Source: Sphingomonas phyllosphaerae (GTDB lineage Bacteria; Pseudomonadota; Alphaproteobacteria; Sphingomonadales; Sphingomonadaceae). From it: DNA of 64,000 bases. The notes below the pieces were generated by a model. The model did not search any database. It was given only the letters and a program-made list of their open reading frames with translations, and was not told the origin of the DNA. Location of the stretch: assembly GCF_029623345.1 (NCBI RefSeq), contig NZ_JAPYKH010000001.1, positions 1-64,000 of the forward strand. The letters are read 5' to 3'. Made by a program: the position numbers and the translations under genes. This document shows positions 49,016 to 58,445 of this stretch, piece by piece (the stretch's first letter is position 1; each line of letters opens with the position of its first letter).

Positions 49016-51900
49016 TGCGGCGGCGTGACCTGCTGCGCGGCACCGCGGCGCTCGCGACCGTCGCGGGCGCGCCGCTCGCCGCCGCGCCTGCGGGCCGTCG
49101 CGGCGCGAGCGACGGGCTGCCGATGCCCGCGCCCGTCGACGCGCTGCCGCCGCGCACCTTCGACGGCGATCCCACGCGGGTGCGGCTCGAGCGCGGATGG
49201 CTGTTCCACGAGGGCGATATCGCGCCGCCGCGGCTCGACACGCACAATGCGACCTACGCCAGCGTCAAGGCGGGCAACGCGCAGGGCGCCGCGGCGATCG
49301 ACTGTGACGATTCCGATTGGCAGCGGGTCCGACTGCCGCACGACTGGGCGTCGACGCAGCCCTTCGTCGAGACCGCCAACGTCGCGCAGGGCTATCGCCC
49401 GCGCGGGATCGGCTGGTACCGCCGCCACTTCGCGCTCGACGCGCGCGACCGCGGGCAGCGGATCGAACTGCACTTCGACGGCATCGCCACCAACGCGACG
49501 ATCTGGGTCAACGGCAGCGTCGTGGCGCACCATTGGTCCGGCTACACCAGCGTCTACGTCGACCTGACGCCGTTCGCGCGGTTCGGGGACGAACTCAATA
49601 CCGTCGCTGTTCGGGTCGACGCGGAGGCGATGGAGGGCTGGTGGTATGAGGGTGCCGGCATCTACCGCCACGCCTGGCTGGTGCGTCGGCCGCCGGTCTC
49701 GATCGTGAGCGACGGCGTCCACTGCGATCCGCGTCGCGGCGCGGACGGCGCGTGGCACGTGCCGGTGGCGGTGACGCTCACCAGCGTCGCGCGCGACGAT
49801 CGCGCGGTGCGGGTCGAGGCGCGGCTGCTCGCTTCCGACGGGGGCGAGGTCGCGCGCGCTGAGATCGGCGCGACCGTCACCGCACTCGATGAGGCGGAGG
49901 CACGGTTGACGCTGGCGATCGGTACGCCGCTGTTATGGTCGATCGAGCGGCCGACACTCTACACCGTTGTCACGCGCGTTACCGGCGCGGGAATCGCCGA
50001 CGAGCGTCGTACGCGGATCGGCTTCCGCACCGCCCGATTCGACGCCGACCAGGGCTTCTTCCTCAACGATCGGCCCGTCAAGCTGAAGGGCGTCTGCCTC
50101 CATCAGGACCATGCCGGGGTCGGCACCGCCATGCCCGACTCGCTCCACCGCTGGCGGCTGGAGCGGCTCAAGGCGATCGGCTGCAACGCGATCCGCTGCT
50201 CGCACAATGCCCCCGCGGCCGAGTTCCTCGACCTGTGCGACGAACTCGGCTTCCTCGTCATGGACGAGAACCGCCAGTTCAATCCCGCGCCCGACTATAT
50301 GGCGCAGCTGCGCTGGCTGGTGCGGCGCGACCGCAACCATCCCTCGGTGATCCTCTGGTCGGTGTTCAACGAGGAGCCGATGCAGGGCACGCCCGCGGGC
50401 GTCGAGATGGTGCGGCGGATGGCACACGCGGTCCGCGCGCTCGACGATAGCCGCCCGGTCACCGCGGCGATGAACGGCGCCTTCTTCGAGCCCGCCAGCG
50501 TGTCGAGCGTCGTCGACGTCACCGGGTTCAACTATTACCAGGGCGACTATGACCGGTTCCACCGGCTCTTCCCGACGCGCCCGATGACCAGCTCGGAGGA
50601 CACCAGCGCGTTCGAGACGCGGGGCGCCTTCGCCAGCGACCCCGTTCGCCACGTCATCTCCTCCTACGACGACGAGGCGGCGAGCTGGGGCGGGACGCAC
50701 CGCGCGACATGGCGCGCCATCGCGGAGCGGCGCTTCGTCGCGGGCGGCTTCACCTGGACCGGCTTCGACTATCACGGCGAACCGACGCCTTATGACTGGC
50801 CGACGGTCTCGAGCTTCTTCGGCATCATGGACCTCTGCGGCTTCCCCAAGACCGCCTATGACGTGCACCGCGCGCACTGGGTCGACGACGCCGCGGTCGT
50901 GTCGATGGCGCCGCACTGGACTTGGCCGGGGCGCGAGGGCCAGACCGTTCCCGTGCTGGTGATGAGCAACGCCGAGGAGGTGACGCTGTCGCTCAACGGC
51001 CGCTCGCTCGGCACGCAGCGGGTCGACCGGATCATGGGCAACGAGTGGCAGGTGCCGTACGCGCCCGGTCGGATCGAGGCGGTGGCGCGGCGCGGCGGGC
51101 GCGAGGTGGCGAGGGCGGCGCACGAGACCGCGGGCGCGCCGGTGGCGCTGCGGCTCACCCCGGCGCGGCGGGTGATGCTGGGCGACGGCGACGACGCGCT
51201 GCCGGTGACCGTCGACGCGATCGACTCACGCGGCCGGCATGTGCCCACCGCCAACCTCCCGGTGCGCTTCGGCGTGACCGGCGCCGAGATCATCGGCCTG
51301 GGCAACGGCGATCCCAACAGCCATGAGCCCGAGCAGGGTGATACGCGCAGCCTGTTCAACGGGCTGGCGCAGGTGATCGTGCGCGCGGCGGCGGGGGGCG
51401 GCGCGGTGATCCTGGCCGCGACCGCGCCGGGACTCCGCGCGGCGCGCGCCACGATCGACCGGCGCGCGATCGCGCCGCCAGCCAACTGGCCCGAGCAGCG
51501 ACGCGCCCAGCCGCTGGCCGAGTGGCGCCGCTCGGCCGCCTCGCGCGAGCGCCCCGCCGCGGACGCGGCGCCGCCCGACGGCGACAACAACAGCTGGGCG
51601 TTCGTCCGGCCCGGCGCGCTGGTGCCCGGCGAGGCAGGAGCGGACTGGCACGCGTGGCGCGCGGTGGTGCGGCCGTGGCGGCGGGTCGGCGCGGAAGGCG
51701 GGACCATCCGCTTCGACTCGGTCGCGGGTCGCGCCGAACTGCTCGTCGACGGTCGCCCGGTCGCGAGCAAGCCCGACGCGGCGCCGGGCGCGATGGAGGC
51801 GCGCGTGCCGGCTGGCGCGGGCGACCGGGTTGTGCTGCTGCTGGTCGAAGGCGCGGCTCCGGCGGGGATCGCCGGCGAGGTGACGCTCGGTGCGGACTGA
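49015..51900 (+). CDS. Beta-galactosidase (GH2, GalA-like)
   Basis: A 961-aa GH2 enzyme with a Tat signal (MRRRDLLRGTAALATVAGAP). Domains in order: sugar-binding sandwich (RVRLPHDWASTQPF, GIGWYRRHF), immunoglobulin-like domain, barrel (LKGVCLHQDHAGVGTAMP) with acid/base Glu453 in WSVFNEEPM and nucleophile Glu528 in PMTSSEDTSAF, then a DUF4982-like domain (PVLVMSNAEEVTLSLNGRSL), an Ig-like domain and a C-terminal sandwich. It is longer than LacZ-independent GalA homologues by the last module. It would remove terminal galactose from complex N-glycan antennae. It is translationally coupled to gntR by a TGATG overlap. Confidence 0.9.
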   Translation: MRRRDLLRGTAALATVAGAPLAAAPAGRRGASDGLPMPAPVDALPPRTFDGDPTRVRLERGWLFHEGDIAPPRLDTHNATYASVKAGNAQGAAAIDCDDSDWQRVRLPHDWASTQPFVETANVAQGYRPRGIGWYRRHFALDARDRGQRIELHFDGIATNATIWVNGSVVAHHWSGYTSVYVDLTPFARFGDELNTVAVRVDAEAMEGWWYEGAGIYRHAWLVRRPPVSIVSDGVHCDPRRGADGAWHVPVAVTLTSVARDDRAVRVEARLLASDGGEVARAEIGATVTALDEAEARLTLAIGTPLLWSIERPTLYTVVTRVTGAGIADERRTRIGFRTARFDADQGFFLNDRPVKLKGVCLHQDHAGVGTAMPDSLHRWRLERLKAIGCNAIRCSHNAPAAEFLDLCDELGFLVMDENRQFNPAPDYMAQLRWLVRRDRNHPSVILWSVFNEEPMQGTPAGVEMVRRMAHAVRALDDSRPVTAAMNGAFFEPASVSSVVDVTGFNYYQGDYDRFHRLFPTRPMTSSEDTSAFETRGAFASDPVRHVISSYDDEAASWGGTHRATWRAIAERRFVAGGFTWTGFDYHGEPTPYDWPTVSSFFGIMDLCGFPKTAYDVHRAHWVDDAAVVSMAPHWTWPGREGQTVPVLVMSNAEEVTLSLNGRSLGTQRVDRIMGNEWQVPYAPGRIEAVARRGGREVARAAHETAGAPVALRLTPARRVMLGDGDDALPVTVDAIDSRGRHVPTANLPVRFGVTGAEIIGLGNGDPNSHEPEQGDTRSLFNGLAQVIVRAAAGGGAVILAATAPGLRAARATIDRRAIAPPANWPEQRRAQPLAEWRRSAASRERPAADAAPPDGDNNSWAFVRPGALVPGEAGADWHAWRAVVRPWRRVGAEGGTIRFDSVAGRAELLVDGRPVASKPDAAPGAMEARVPAGAGDRVVLLLVEGAAPAGIAGEVTLGAD

Positions 51901-52062
51901 AGTACCGGCTTCAGCTCGTCGTCGCCTTGCGGGGGAGGTGTCAGGCCGCACGCTTGACCACGGGGTGTCGCCACCGGCGACTCTTCCCGAGCCACTACCC
52001 GGGACACGCCTTCGTGGCGCGACGCGCAGCACTTCCCTCGCAGGGGATCACTGCGGCACTCC

Positions 52063-52155
52063 CGTCATTCCGGCCGTGAGCCGGAGCCGTGGATCCGCAA
52101 AAGCAACGGCTTAAGCGTTCGTGGCACGATGGATCCCGGCTTAAGGCCGGAAACG
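52063..52155. repeat. CGTCAT-type inverted repeat (copy 4)
   Basis: CGTCATTCCGGCC at the left and GGCCGGAAACG at the right are imperfect inverted copies. It sits in the 365-bp gap between the convergent beta-galactosidase and argJ genes. The rest of that gap shows no ORF; a short ATC-CCCCG/CGGGG-ATC hairpin at about 52187-52206 may end argJ transcription. Confidence 0.6.
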
Positions 52156-52265
52156 AGGGCGGAGGGCGCGCTCGCAATGATGCAACGATCACCCCGCAAC
52201 GGGGATCTCGGCACCGGCCTGGCGGTCGCTCCGATCCCGTCCGGATAGGTCGCCGCGGCGCGGCC

Positions 52266-53492
52266 TCAGCTGCGATAGTCCGCGTTGATCGAGATATAGC
52301 CGTGCGTCAGGTCGCAGGTCCACACAGTGGCGCGACCCTGGCCGAGCCCGAGATCGACCCCGATCTCGACCTTCTGCCCCTTGAGATGCGCCGCGACCGG
52401 CGCCTCGTCATAGCCTTCCACCGCGAGCCCATCGCGCGCCACCTGGGTGGCGCCGAAGCGGATCGACAGCCTGTCGCGCTCGGCCGGCTCGCCCGCTTTG
52501 CCCACCGCCATGACGACGCGGCCCCAATTGGCGTCCTCGCCCGCGATGGCGGTCTTCACCAGCGGCGAGTTGGCGATCGACAGCGCGACGCGGTGGGCGG
52601 AGGCGTCGCTCTCGGCGCCCTCCACCGTCACCTCGATCAGCTTGGTCGCGCCCTCGCCGTCGCGCACCACCAGCAGCGCGAGCTGGCGGCAGACGTCGGC
52701 GAGCGCGGCGCGGAAGGCGTCGGCGCCGGGGCTGTCATCGTCGGCCAGCCGGGTGTTGCCCGCCGCCCCGGTGGCGAAGGCGAGCACCGTGTCGCTGGTC
52801 GAGGTGTCGCCGTCGACGGTAATGCACGAGAAGGTGCGCGCGTTGGCGGCGGCGAGCGCGGCCTGGAGGAAGGGCGCCTCCACCGCCGCGTCGGTGAAGA
52901 TAAAGCCCAGCATCGTCGCCATGTCGGGCGCGATCATGCCCGAGCCCTTGATGACCGCCGCGATCGTCACAGTGCGTCCGTCGACCACCGCGGTCGCGCT
53001 CGCACCCTTGGGGTAAGTGTCGGTGGTACCGATCGTCTCGGCGGCATCGCGCCAGCTTGCCGCCGGCGCGGCGAAGGCGGCCGCGACGCCGGCCTGCGCC
53101 TTGTCGATCGGTAGCGGCACGCCGATCACCCCGGTGGAGGCGACGAAGACGTCGGACGGCTGACAGCCGAGCTGTGCCGCCGCCTGCGCGGCGATCGCTT
53201 CCACCGCGGCGCGTCCGCGATGCCCGGTGAAGGCGTTCGAGTTGCCGGCGTTCACCACCAGCGCGCGGGCCTGGCCGAGCACCAGCGCGGCGCGGCACCA
53301 TTCCACCTCGGGCGAGGGGCATTTGGAACGGGTGAGCACGCCGGCGACGGTGGTGCCGGGTGCGAGTTCGGCGAGCGTGAGGTCGGTGCGGTCCCACGAT
53401 TTGTAGTGCGCGCGCGCGACCCGGAGCGTCACCCCGGCGACGCTCGCCATTTCGGGGAAGGGAGTGGCGAGCGGGGAGGTGGACGTCGACAT
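52266..53492 (-). CDS. argJ: Bifunctional ornithine acetyltransferase / N-acetylglutamate synthase
   Basis: A 408-aa cytoplasmic enzyme of arginine synthesis that moves the acetyl group from N-acetylornithine to glutamate, with synthase activity from acetyl-CoA in bifunctional members. The self-cleavage site is visible as MATMLGFIFTDA, with Thr193 becoming the N-terminal nucleophile of the beta chain. Other conserved stretches are RSKCPSPEVEWC, NAGNSNAFTG, ASTGVIGVPLPI and, near the C-terminus, WTCDLTHGYISINADYRS. The length is normal. The ATG at 53492 sits close to the start of the conserved domain. Confidence 0.96.
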   Translation of the reverse strand: MSTSTSPLATPFPEMASVAGVTLRVARAHYKSWDRTDLTLAELAPGTTVAGVLTRSKCPSPEVEWCRAALVLGQARALVVNAGNSNAFTGHRGRAAVEAIAAQAAAQLGCQPSDVFVASTGVIGVPLPIDKAQAGVAAAFAAPAASWRDAAETIGTTDTYPKGASATAVVDGRTVTIAAVIKGSGMIAPDMATMLGFIFTDAAVEAPFLQAALAAANARTFSCITVDGDTSTSDTVLAFATGAAGNTRLADDDSPGADAFRAALADVCRQLALLVVRDGEGATKLIEVTVEGAESDASAHRVALSIANSPLVKTAIAGEDANWGRVVMAVGKAGEPAERDRLSIRFGATQVARDGLAVEGYDEAPVAAHLKGQKVEIGVDLGLGQGRATVWTCDLTHGYISINADYRS

Positions 53493-54042
53493 GGCGCCCT
53501 CTTAGGCGCGGCGGGAGAGCACGCAAAGAGGCGCCGTGGTGAAGCATCTCGCTGAACGCCGTATGCTGTCTGGGCGGATCGCCGGGTGCGAAGCTGTCGG
53601 TTCGCCGCCGCAATATACTGGGCCATGATGGGCGCCAACGCGCTCCACGCTACCGCGCTCGGTGACGGGAAGCGTCTCTATGCGGAGCGTTGGCCATGTG
53701 CCACGGCGTCGAGGCGCGTGGCGACGGGCCGCTGCGCGCAAGAGCCATCCGCCCACGCCCGATCTGACCACGAAAGCTTACAGGAAGCGCTTGGCCTTTA
53801 TCCCGGCGTCATCGTGGCCTCGATCATCTTGCCGCCGGACGGTGATCTGATACCGCGGACCTTACGGGAAAACGGCGTGCGGGTGCCGTCTCATGGCTGC
53901 ACGGTACGCGACTGCCGCGACATCGATGCCGATATGAAGCGGATCATCGGCGTAGCGCACGCGCGCCATGGGCAGCCCCAGCGCTGACGAATTGATGGTT
54001 TACTCGGCGAAGCGCCGGTGGACGGGCGGTTCGTCTCGTCTT
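53493..54042. other. 550-bp region with no convincing gene
   Basis: Upstream of argJ and before the small exported protein there is a region with lower coding regularity. A plus-strand frame of 133 codons spans 53586-53987 but has no recognisable domain, no ribosome site and a composition unlike the neighbours. It may hold the argJ promoter and decayed sequence. Confidence 0.4.
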
Positions 54043-54309
54043 ATGTCCAGGGGCGTGAACCTTTTGCTGCTCCTCTCGGCCCTGCTCTCCGCGCTGACCG
54101 GCGTGGGGGCGAGCGCGCGTCAGGCGCAGCCGGCGCAGGCAGTGGCGCAGCAGGCGCGCGCCGTCGCGATCGTCTCGGCGGCGCGCCAGGTGGCGGTCCG
54201 CCCGGGGCAGGCGCTTGCCGCGCTGATCACGAGCGCCGCCGCGCCGGGTGGCGTTGCGCTTGTGCTCTCACCGCGCGAGCCGATCTTCGCGGGTCGCCGG
54301 CGCGTCTAG
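54043..54309 (+). CDS. Small exported hypothetical protein
   Basis: An 88-aa protein starting [20 protein letters not shown] with a predicted signal peptide or membrane anchor (residues 5-24). An Ala/Gln-rich segment and a short hydrophobic tail ([20 protein letters not shown]) follow. Similar short, signal-bearing proteins are common in sphingomonad genomes but have no known function. No good ribosome site precedes the ATG, and an in-frame ATG lies at 53995. It is 92 bp before secA in the same direction. It is probably a gene; confidence is moderate. Confidence 0.5.
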   Translation: MSRGVNLLLLLSALLSALTGVGASARQAQPAQAVAQQARAVAIVSAARQVAVRPGQALAALITSAAAPGGVALVLSPREPIFAGRRRV

Positions 54310-54401
54310 CGCCGCGCCGCTTCCGCTCTCCCCCTATTAGATCAGCGTGCGCGCGCGGACGAAAGGTGCCGCGGCGCGCTCCCCAATACAGGATCAAGCC
54401 C

Positions 54402-57137
54402 ATGTTCGGCGGCCTTGCCAAGACCCTCTTCGGTTCGTCCAACGACCGCTACGTCAAGTCGCTCAACCCGACCCTCGAGAAGATCGCGTCGTTCGAGCCG
54501 ACGCTGCAGGCGATGGACGACGACACGCTCGCGCAGCAGACCGTCCGTTTCCGCGAGCGGCTGGCGAACGGCGAGACGCTCGACCAGCTGCTGCCCGAGG
54601 CCTTCGCCACGGTGCGCGAGGCGGCCAAGCGCGTGCTCGGCCAGCGCCATTATGACGTGCAGATGGTCGGCGGCATCGTGCTCCACCGCGGAGAGATCGC
54701 CGAGATGCGCACCGGCGAGGGCAAGACGCTGGTGGCGACGCTCGCGACTTATCTCAACGCGCTGCCGGGCGACGGCGTCCACGTCATCACCGTCAACGAT
54801 TATCTCGCCAGCCGCGACGCCGACTGGATGGGTCGCGTCTACCGCTTCCTCGGGCTCACCACCGGCGTGATCGTGCCCAACCTCACCGACGAGGAGCGCC
54901 GCGCCGCCTATGCGGCGGACATCACCTACGGCACGAACAACGAGTTCGGCTTCGACTATCTGCGCGACAACATGAAGTATGAGCGCCAGCAGATGGTGCA
55001 GCGCGCCTTCGCGATGGCGATCGTCGACGAGGTCGACTCGGTGCTGATCGACGAGGCACGCACGCCGCTGATCATCTCGGGACCGACCGACGACAAGTCC
55101 GAGCTGTACATCAGCGTCGACGCGATCGTGAAGCAGCTTGTCCCGGACGATTACGAGAAGGACGAGAAGCAGAAGACGATCGTGCTGACCGAGGATGGCA
55201 CCGAGCGCGCCGAGCGCATGCTCGAGGCCGCCGGGCTGCTCCAGGGCGCCAACCTCTATGATTTCGAGAACACCCAGGTGGTCCACCACCTCAACCAGGC
55301 GCTGCGCGCCAACGTCATGTTCAAGCGCGACACCGATTACATCGTCAAGGACGGCAAGGTCGTCATCATCGACGAGTTCACCGGGCGCATGATGGACGGG
55401 CGGCGTTGGTCGGACGGCCTGCACCAGGCGGTCGAGGCCAAGGAGGGCGTGCAGATCGAGCCCGAGAACCAGACCATGGCCTCGATCACCTTCCAGAACT
55501 ATTTCCGCATGTACCCCAAGCTGGCGGGTATGACCGGCACCGCCGCGACCGAGGCGGCCGAGTTCTACGACATCTACAAGATGAACGTCGTCACCATCCC
55601 GACCAACCGCCCGGTCAACCGGGTCGACGAGGAAGACGAGTTCTACAAGGACACGCAGGACAAATTCCGCGCGATCGCAAAGAAGATCCGCGAGCATGCC
55701 GAGACGGGTCAGCCGGTGCTGGTCGGCACGGTCTCGATCGAGAAGTCCGAGCTGCTGAGCGAGTTCCTGCGGCAGGAGGGGGTCGACCATTCGGTCCTCA
55801 ACGCGCGCTACCATGAGCGCGAGGCGCATATCGTGGCGCAGGCGGGGCGGCTCGGCGCGGTGACGATCGCGACCAACATGGCGGGCCGGGGCACCGACAT
55901 CCAGCTCGGCGGCAACCTCGAGATGCGCGTCGAGGACGAGCTGGCGGGCATGCCCGAGGGCCCCGAGCGCGACGCGGCGATCGATCAGATCCGCGGCGAG
56001 ATCGCGGCGGAGAAGCAGAAGGTGCTCGAGGCGGGCGGGCTGTTCGTGCTCGCCACCGAGCGGCACGAGAGCCGCCGCATCGACAACCAGCTGCGCGGCC
56101 GCTCGGGGCGTCAGGGCGATCCCGGCCTGAGCCGCTTCTATCTGTCGCTGGATGACGACCTGCTCCGCATCTTCGGGCCGGACACGCTGTTCGCCAAGAT
56201 GATGCGCAGCAACATCGCCGACGGCGAGGCGATCGGTAGCAAGTGGCTGACGAAGGCGATCGAGACCGCGCAGAAGAAGGTCGAGGCGCGCAACTACGAC
56301 ATCCGCAAACAGGTCGTCGAATATGACGACGTGATGAACGACCAGCGTAAGGTGATCTACGAACAGCGCGCCGATATCATGGATGCCGAGACCGTCGGCG
56401 AGGTCGTCAGCGACATGCGCGCCGAGACGGTCAACGCCATCGTCGGCGAGGCCTGCCCGCCCAACTCCTATCCCGAGCAGTGGAACGTGGAGGGGATGAA
56501 GGAGCGGCTCGCCGACATCCTCAACCTCGAGCTGCCGATCGACGAGTGGCTCAAGGAGGATGCGATCGACCCCGAGGTCGTCACCGAGCGCGTCCAGGCC
56601 GAGGCGGACGCCGCGGTGGCGAGCAAGTCGGCCGACCTAGAGTCCGAGACCTGGACCCAGGTCGAGAAGTCGATCCTGTTGCAGAATCTCGACCATCACT
56701 GGAAGGAGCACCTCGCGACGCTCGACGCGCTGCGCCAGGTGGTTCACCTGCGCGCCTACGCCCAGAAGACGCCGCTCAACGAGTATAAGCAGGAGGCGTT
56801 CAACCTCTTCCAGCGCATGCTCGACGCAATCCGCGAGGACGTGACGAAGACGATCGCGCATGCGCAGTTCCGCATGCAGGAGCCGCCGCCGCTGCCGGAG
56901 CTGCCCGACTTCATCACCACCCACTTCGATCCGTTCACCGGCGAGGACAATTCGAACGACATCGACGCCGGCACGCTCGGGCTGGTGACGACGCAGCTCC
57001 CGCCTTTGCAGATCCCGCAGCCGACCGCCGCCGATCTGGGCGAGGATCCGACGAGCTGGGAAGGGCAGGTCAGCCGCAACGCGCCGTGCCCGTGCGGCTC
57101 GGGCCGCAAGTACAAGCACTGCCACGGCGCGGCGTGA
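54402..57137 (+). CDS. secA: Preprotein translocase ATPase SecA
   Basis: A 911-aa motor that drives unfolded preproteins through SecYEG. Motifs: Walker [17 protein letters not shown] near residue 105, [19 protein letters not shown] for Walker B, the [15 protein letters not shown] stretch, a second helicase-like domain ending [18 protein letters not shown], and the C-terminal zinc-binding tail with [16 protein letters not shown] that contacts SecB and ribosomes. The start is ATG 54402; the frame is open for another 384 bases upstream but that part overlaps the small-protein gene in a different frame and is unlike SecA. A hairpin follows the stop. Confidence 0.97.
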   Translation: MFGGLAKTLFGSSNDRYVKSLNPTLEKIASFEPTLQAMDDDTLAQQTVRFRERLANGETLDQLLPEAFATVREAAKRVLGQRHYDVQMVGGIVLHRGEIAEMRTGEGKTLVATLATYLNALPGDGVHVITVNDYLASRDADWMGRVYRFLGLTTGVIVPNLTDEERRAAYAADITYGTNNEFGFDYLRDNMKYERQQMVQRAFAMAIVDEVDSVLIDEARTPLIISGPTDDKSELYISVDAIVKQLVPDDYEKDEKQKTIVLTEDGTERAERMLEAAGLLQGANLYDFENTQVVHHLNQALRANVMFKRDTDYIVKDGKVVIIDEFTGRMMDGRRWSDGLHQAVEAKEGVQIEPENQTMASITFQNYFRMYPKLAGMTGTAATEAAEFYDIYKMNVVTIPTNRPVNRVDEEDEFYKDTQDKFRAIAKKIREHAETGQPVLVGTVSIEKSELLSEFLRQEGVDHSVLNARYHEREAHIVAQAGRLGAVTIATNMAGRGTDIQLGGNLEMRVEDELAGMPEGPERDAAIDQIRGEIAAEKQKVLEAGGLFVLATERHESRRIDNQLRGRSGRQGDPGLSRFYLSLDDDLLRIFGPDTLFAKMMRSNIADGEAIGSKWLTKAIETAQKKVEARNYDIRKQVVEYDDVMNDQRKVIYEQRADIMDAETVGEVVSDMRAETVNAIVGEACPPNSYPEQWNVEGMKERLADILNLELPIDEWLKEDAIDPEVVTERVQAEADAAVASKSADLESETWTQVEKSILLQNLDHHWKEHLATLDALRQVVHLRAYAQKTPLNEYKQEAFNLFQRMLDAIREDVTKTIAHAQFRMQEPPPLPELPDFITTHFDPFTGEDNSNDIDAGTLGLVTTQLPPLQIPQPTAADLGEDPTSWEGQVSRNAPCPCGSGRKYKHCHGAA

Positions 57138-57146
57138 GCTGATCGG

Positions 57147-57166
57147 GCTCCCGCCCCGGCGGGAGC
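57147..57166 (+). terminator. Hairpin downstream of secA
   Basis: GCTCCCGC and GCGGGAGC pair perfectly over 8 bp with a 4-base loop, nine bases after the secA stop. There is no T run after it. Confidence 0.55.
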
Positions 57167-57242
57167 GCGAGAACGTGTTCACAGGTGTGATCAAAACGCT
57201 GTTTTCGCGTGACCGGGGCCTGCCGCGTAACCAGCCGAACAT

Positions 57243-57337
57243 CGTCATACCGGCTCTGAGTCGGGATCCATCGTTCGGCGAGTGAACGCATTCGGCCCTC
57301 GCGGCAGCATGAGTCGAGGTTCAAGCCCGGGATGACG
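57243..57337. repeat. CGTCAT-type inverted repeat (copy 5)
   Basis: CGTCATACCGGCT at the left and CCCGGGATGACG at the right form the inverted ends of a 95-bp element in the 338-bp secA-glpX gap. The remaining bases before glpX (to 57475) show no ORF and presumably carry its promoter. Confidence 0.68.
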
Positions 57338-57475
57338 AGCGGGTTGCCCGATGGTCGGCCGGCGCTTTCTCCGCTGGCAGGTCGTCCCGCTGTTGAACAT
57401 GTAAAACATTCTGCCTCGACAGCGTCACGCGTGCACCGTATCGACGGTGGCATCACGTCGCAGCGAAGGTGACTC

Positions 57476-58441
57476 ATGCCCCAGGCCAGCAAGGTACTCG
57501 ACCGTGTCCTCGTGCTCGAGATGGTGCGGGTCACCGAGGCGGCGGCGATCGCCGCCTCGACGCTGACCGGCCGCGGCGACGAGAAGGCGGCCGATGCCGC
57601 CGCGGTGGAGGCGATGCGCGCCGCGCTCAACGAGCTCGACATGGACGGCACCGTCGTGATCGGCGAGGGCGAGCGCGACGAGGCGCCCATGCTCTACATC
57701 GGCGAGAAGGTCGGCACCGGCAATGGCCCGGCGATCGACATCGCGCTCGATCCGCTCGAGGGCACCACCATCTGCGCCAAGTCGGGGCCGAACAGCCTGG
57801 CGGTGCTCGCCATCGCCGAGGCGGGCGGGCTGCTCAATGCGCCCGACGTCTATATGGACAAGCTCGCCGTCGGCCCCGGCCTGCCCGCCGGCGTGATCGA
57901 CCTCGACCGTACGCCCAGCCAGAACATCGAGGCGATCGCCGCGGCCAAGGGCGTGCGGGCGCAGGACATCGTCGCCTGCGTGCTCGACCGCCCGCGGCAC
58001 GAGGCGCTGATCGCCGAGCTGCGCGCGCTCGGCTGCGGCGTGGTGCTGATCGGTGACGGCGACGTCGCGGGGGTGATCGCGACCAGCGACCCGGACACGA
58101 CGATCGACGTCTACATGGGGTCGGGCGGCGCGCCCGAGGGTGTGCTCGCCTGCGCTGCGCTGCGCTGCGTCGGCGGCCAGTTCAAGGGCCGGCTGCTGTT
58201 CCGCAACGACGACGAGCGCGCGCGGGCGCGCCAATGGGGGATCGAGGATCTCGACCGGCAGTATGACCTTAAGGAGCTCGCCAAGGGCGATTGTATCTTC
58301 GCGGCGACCGGCGTGACCGACGGCTCGCTGCTGGAAGGCGTCAAGCGCCGCCGCGACAAGATGACGACCGAGAGCGTGGTGATGCGCGCCTCCTCGGGCA
58401 CGGTACGCTGGGTCAAGGGCGAGCACCGTATCGAGCGTTGA
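57476..58441 (+). CDS. glpX: Fructose-1,6-bisphosphatase class II
   Basis: A 321-aa cytoplasmic enzyme of gluconeogenesis that removes the 1-phosphate from fructose 1,6-bisphosphate, manganese dependent. Metal and phosphate motifs are seen in VVIGEGERDEAPMLYIGE, IALDPLEGTTICA and VYMGSGGAPEGVLACAALRC, followed by FAATGVTDGSLLEGV. Length is normal for GlpX. AAGGTGA precedes the ATG. It lies four bases before the CPBP protease gene. The same enzyme would be needed when the cell grows on carbon that enters below hexose phosphate. Confidence 0.95.
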   Translation: MPQASKVLDRVLVLEMVRVTEAAAIAASTLTGRGDEKAADAAAVEAMRAALNELDMDGTVVIGEGERDEAPMLYIGEKVGTGNGPAIDIALDPLEGTTICAKSGPNSLAVLAIAEAGGLLNAPDVYMDKLAVGPGLPAGVIDLDRTPSQNIEAIAAAKGVRAQDIVACVLDRPRHEALIAELRALGCGVVLIGDGDVAGVIATSDPDTTIDVYMGSGGAPEGVLACAALRCVGGQFKGRLLFRNDDERARARQWGIEDLDRQYDLKELAKGDCIFAATGVTDGSLLEGVKRRRDKMTTESVVMRASSGTVRWVKGEHRIER

Positions 58442-58445
58442 CGCG

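Noticed and set aside
53586..53987. A 133-codon frame between argJ and secA
   Set aside because: No ribosome site, no recognisable family, and no support from neighbours; kept only as an unexplained region.
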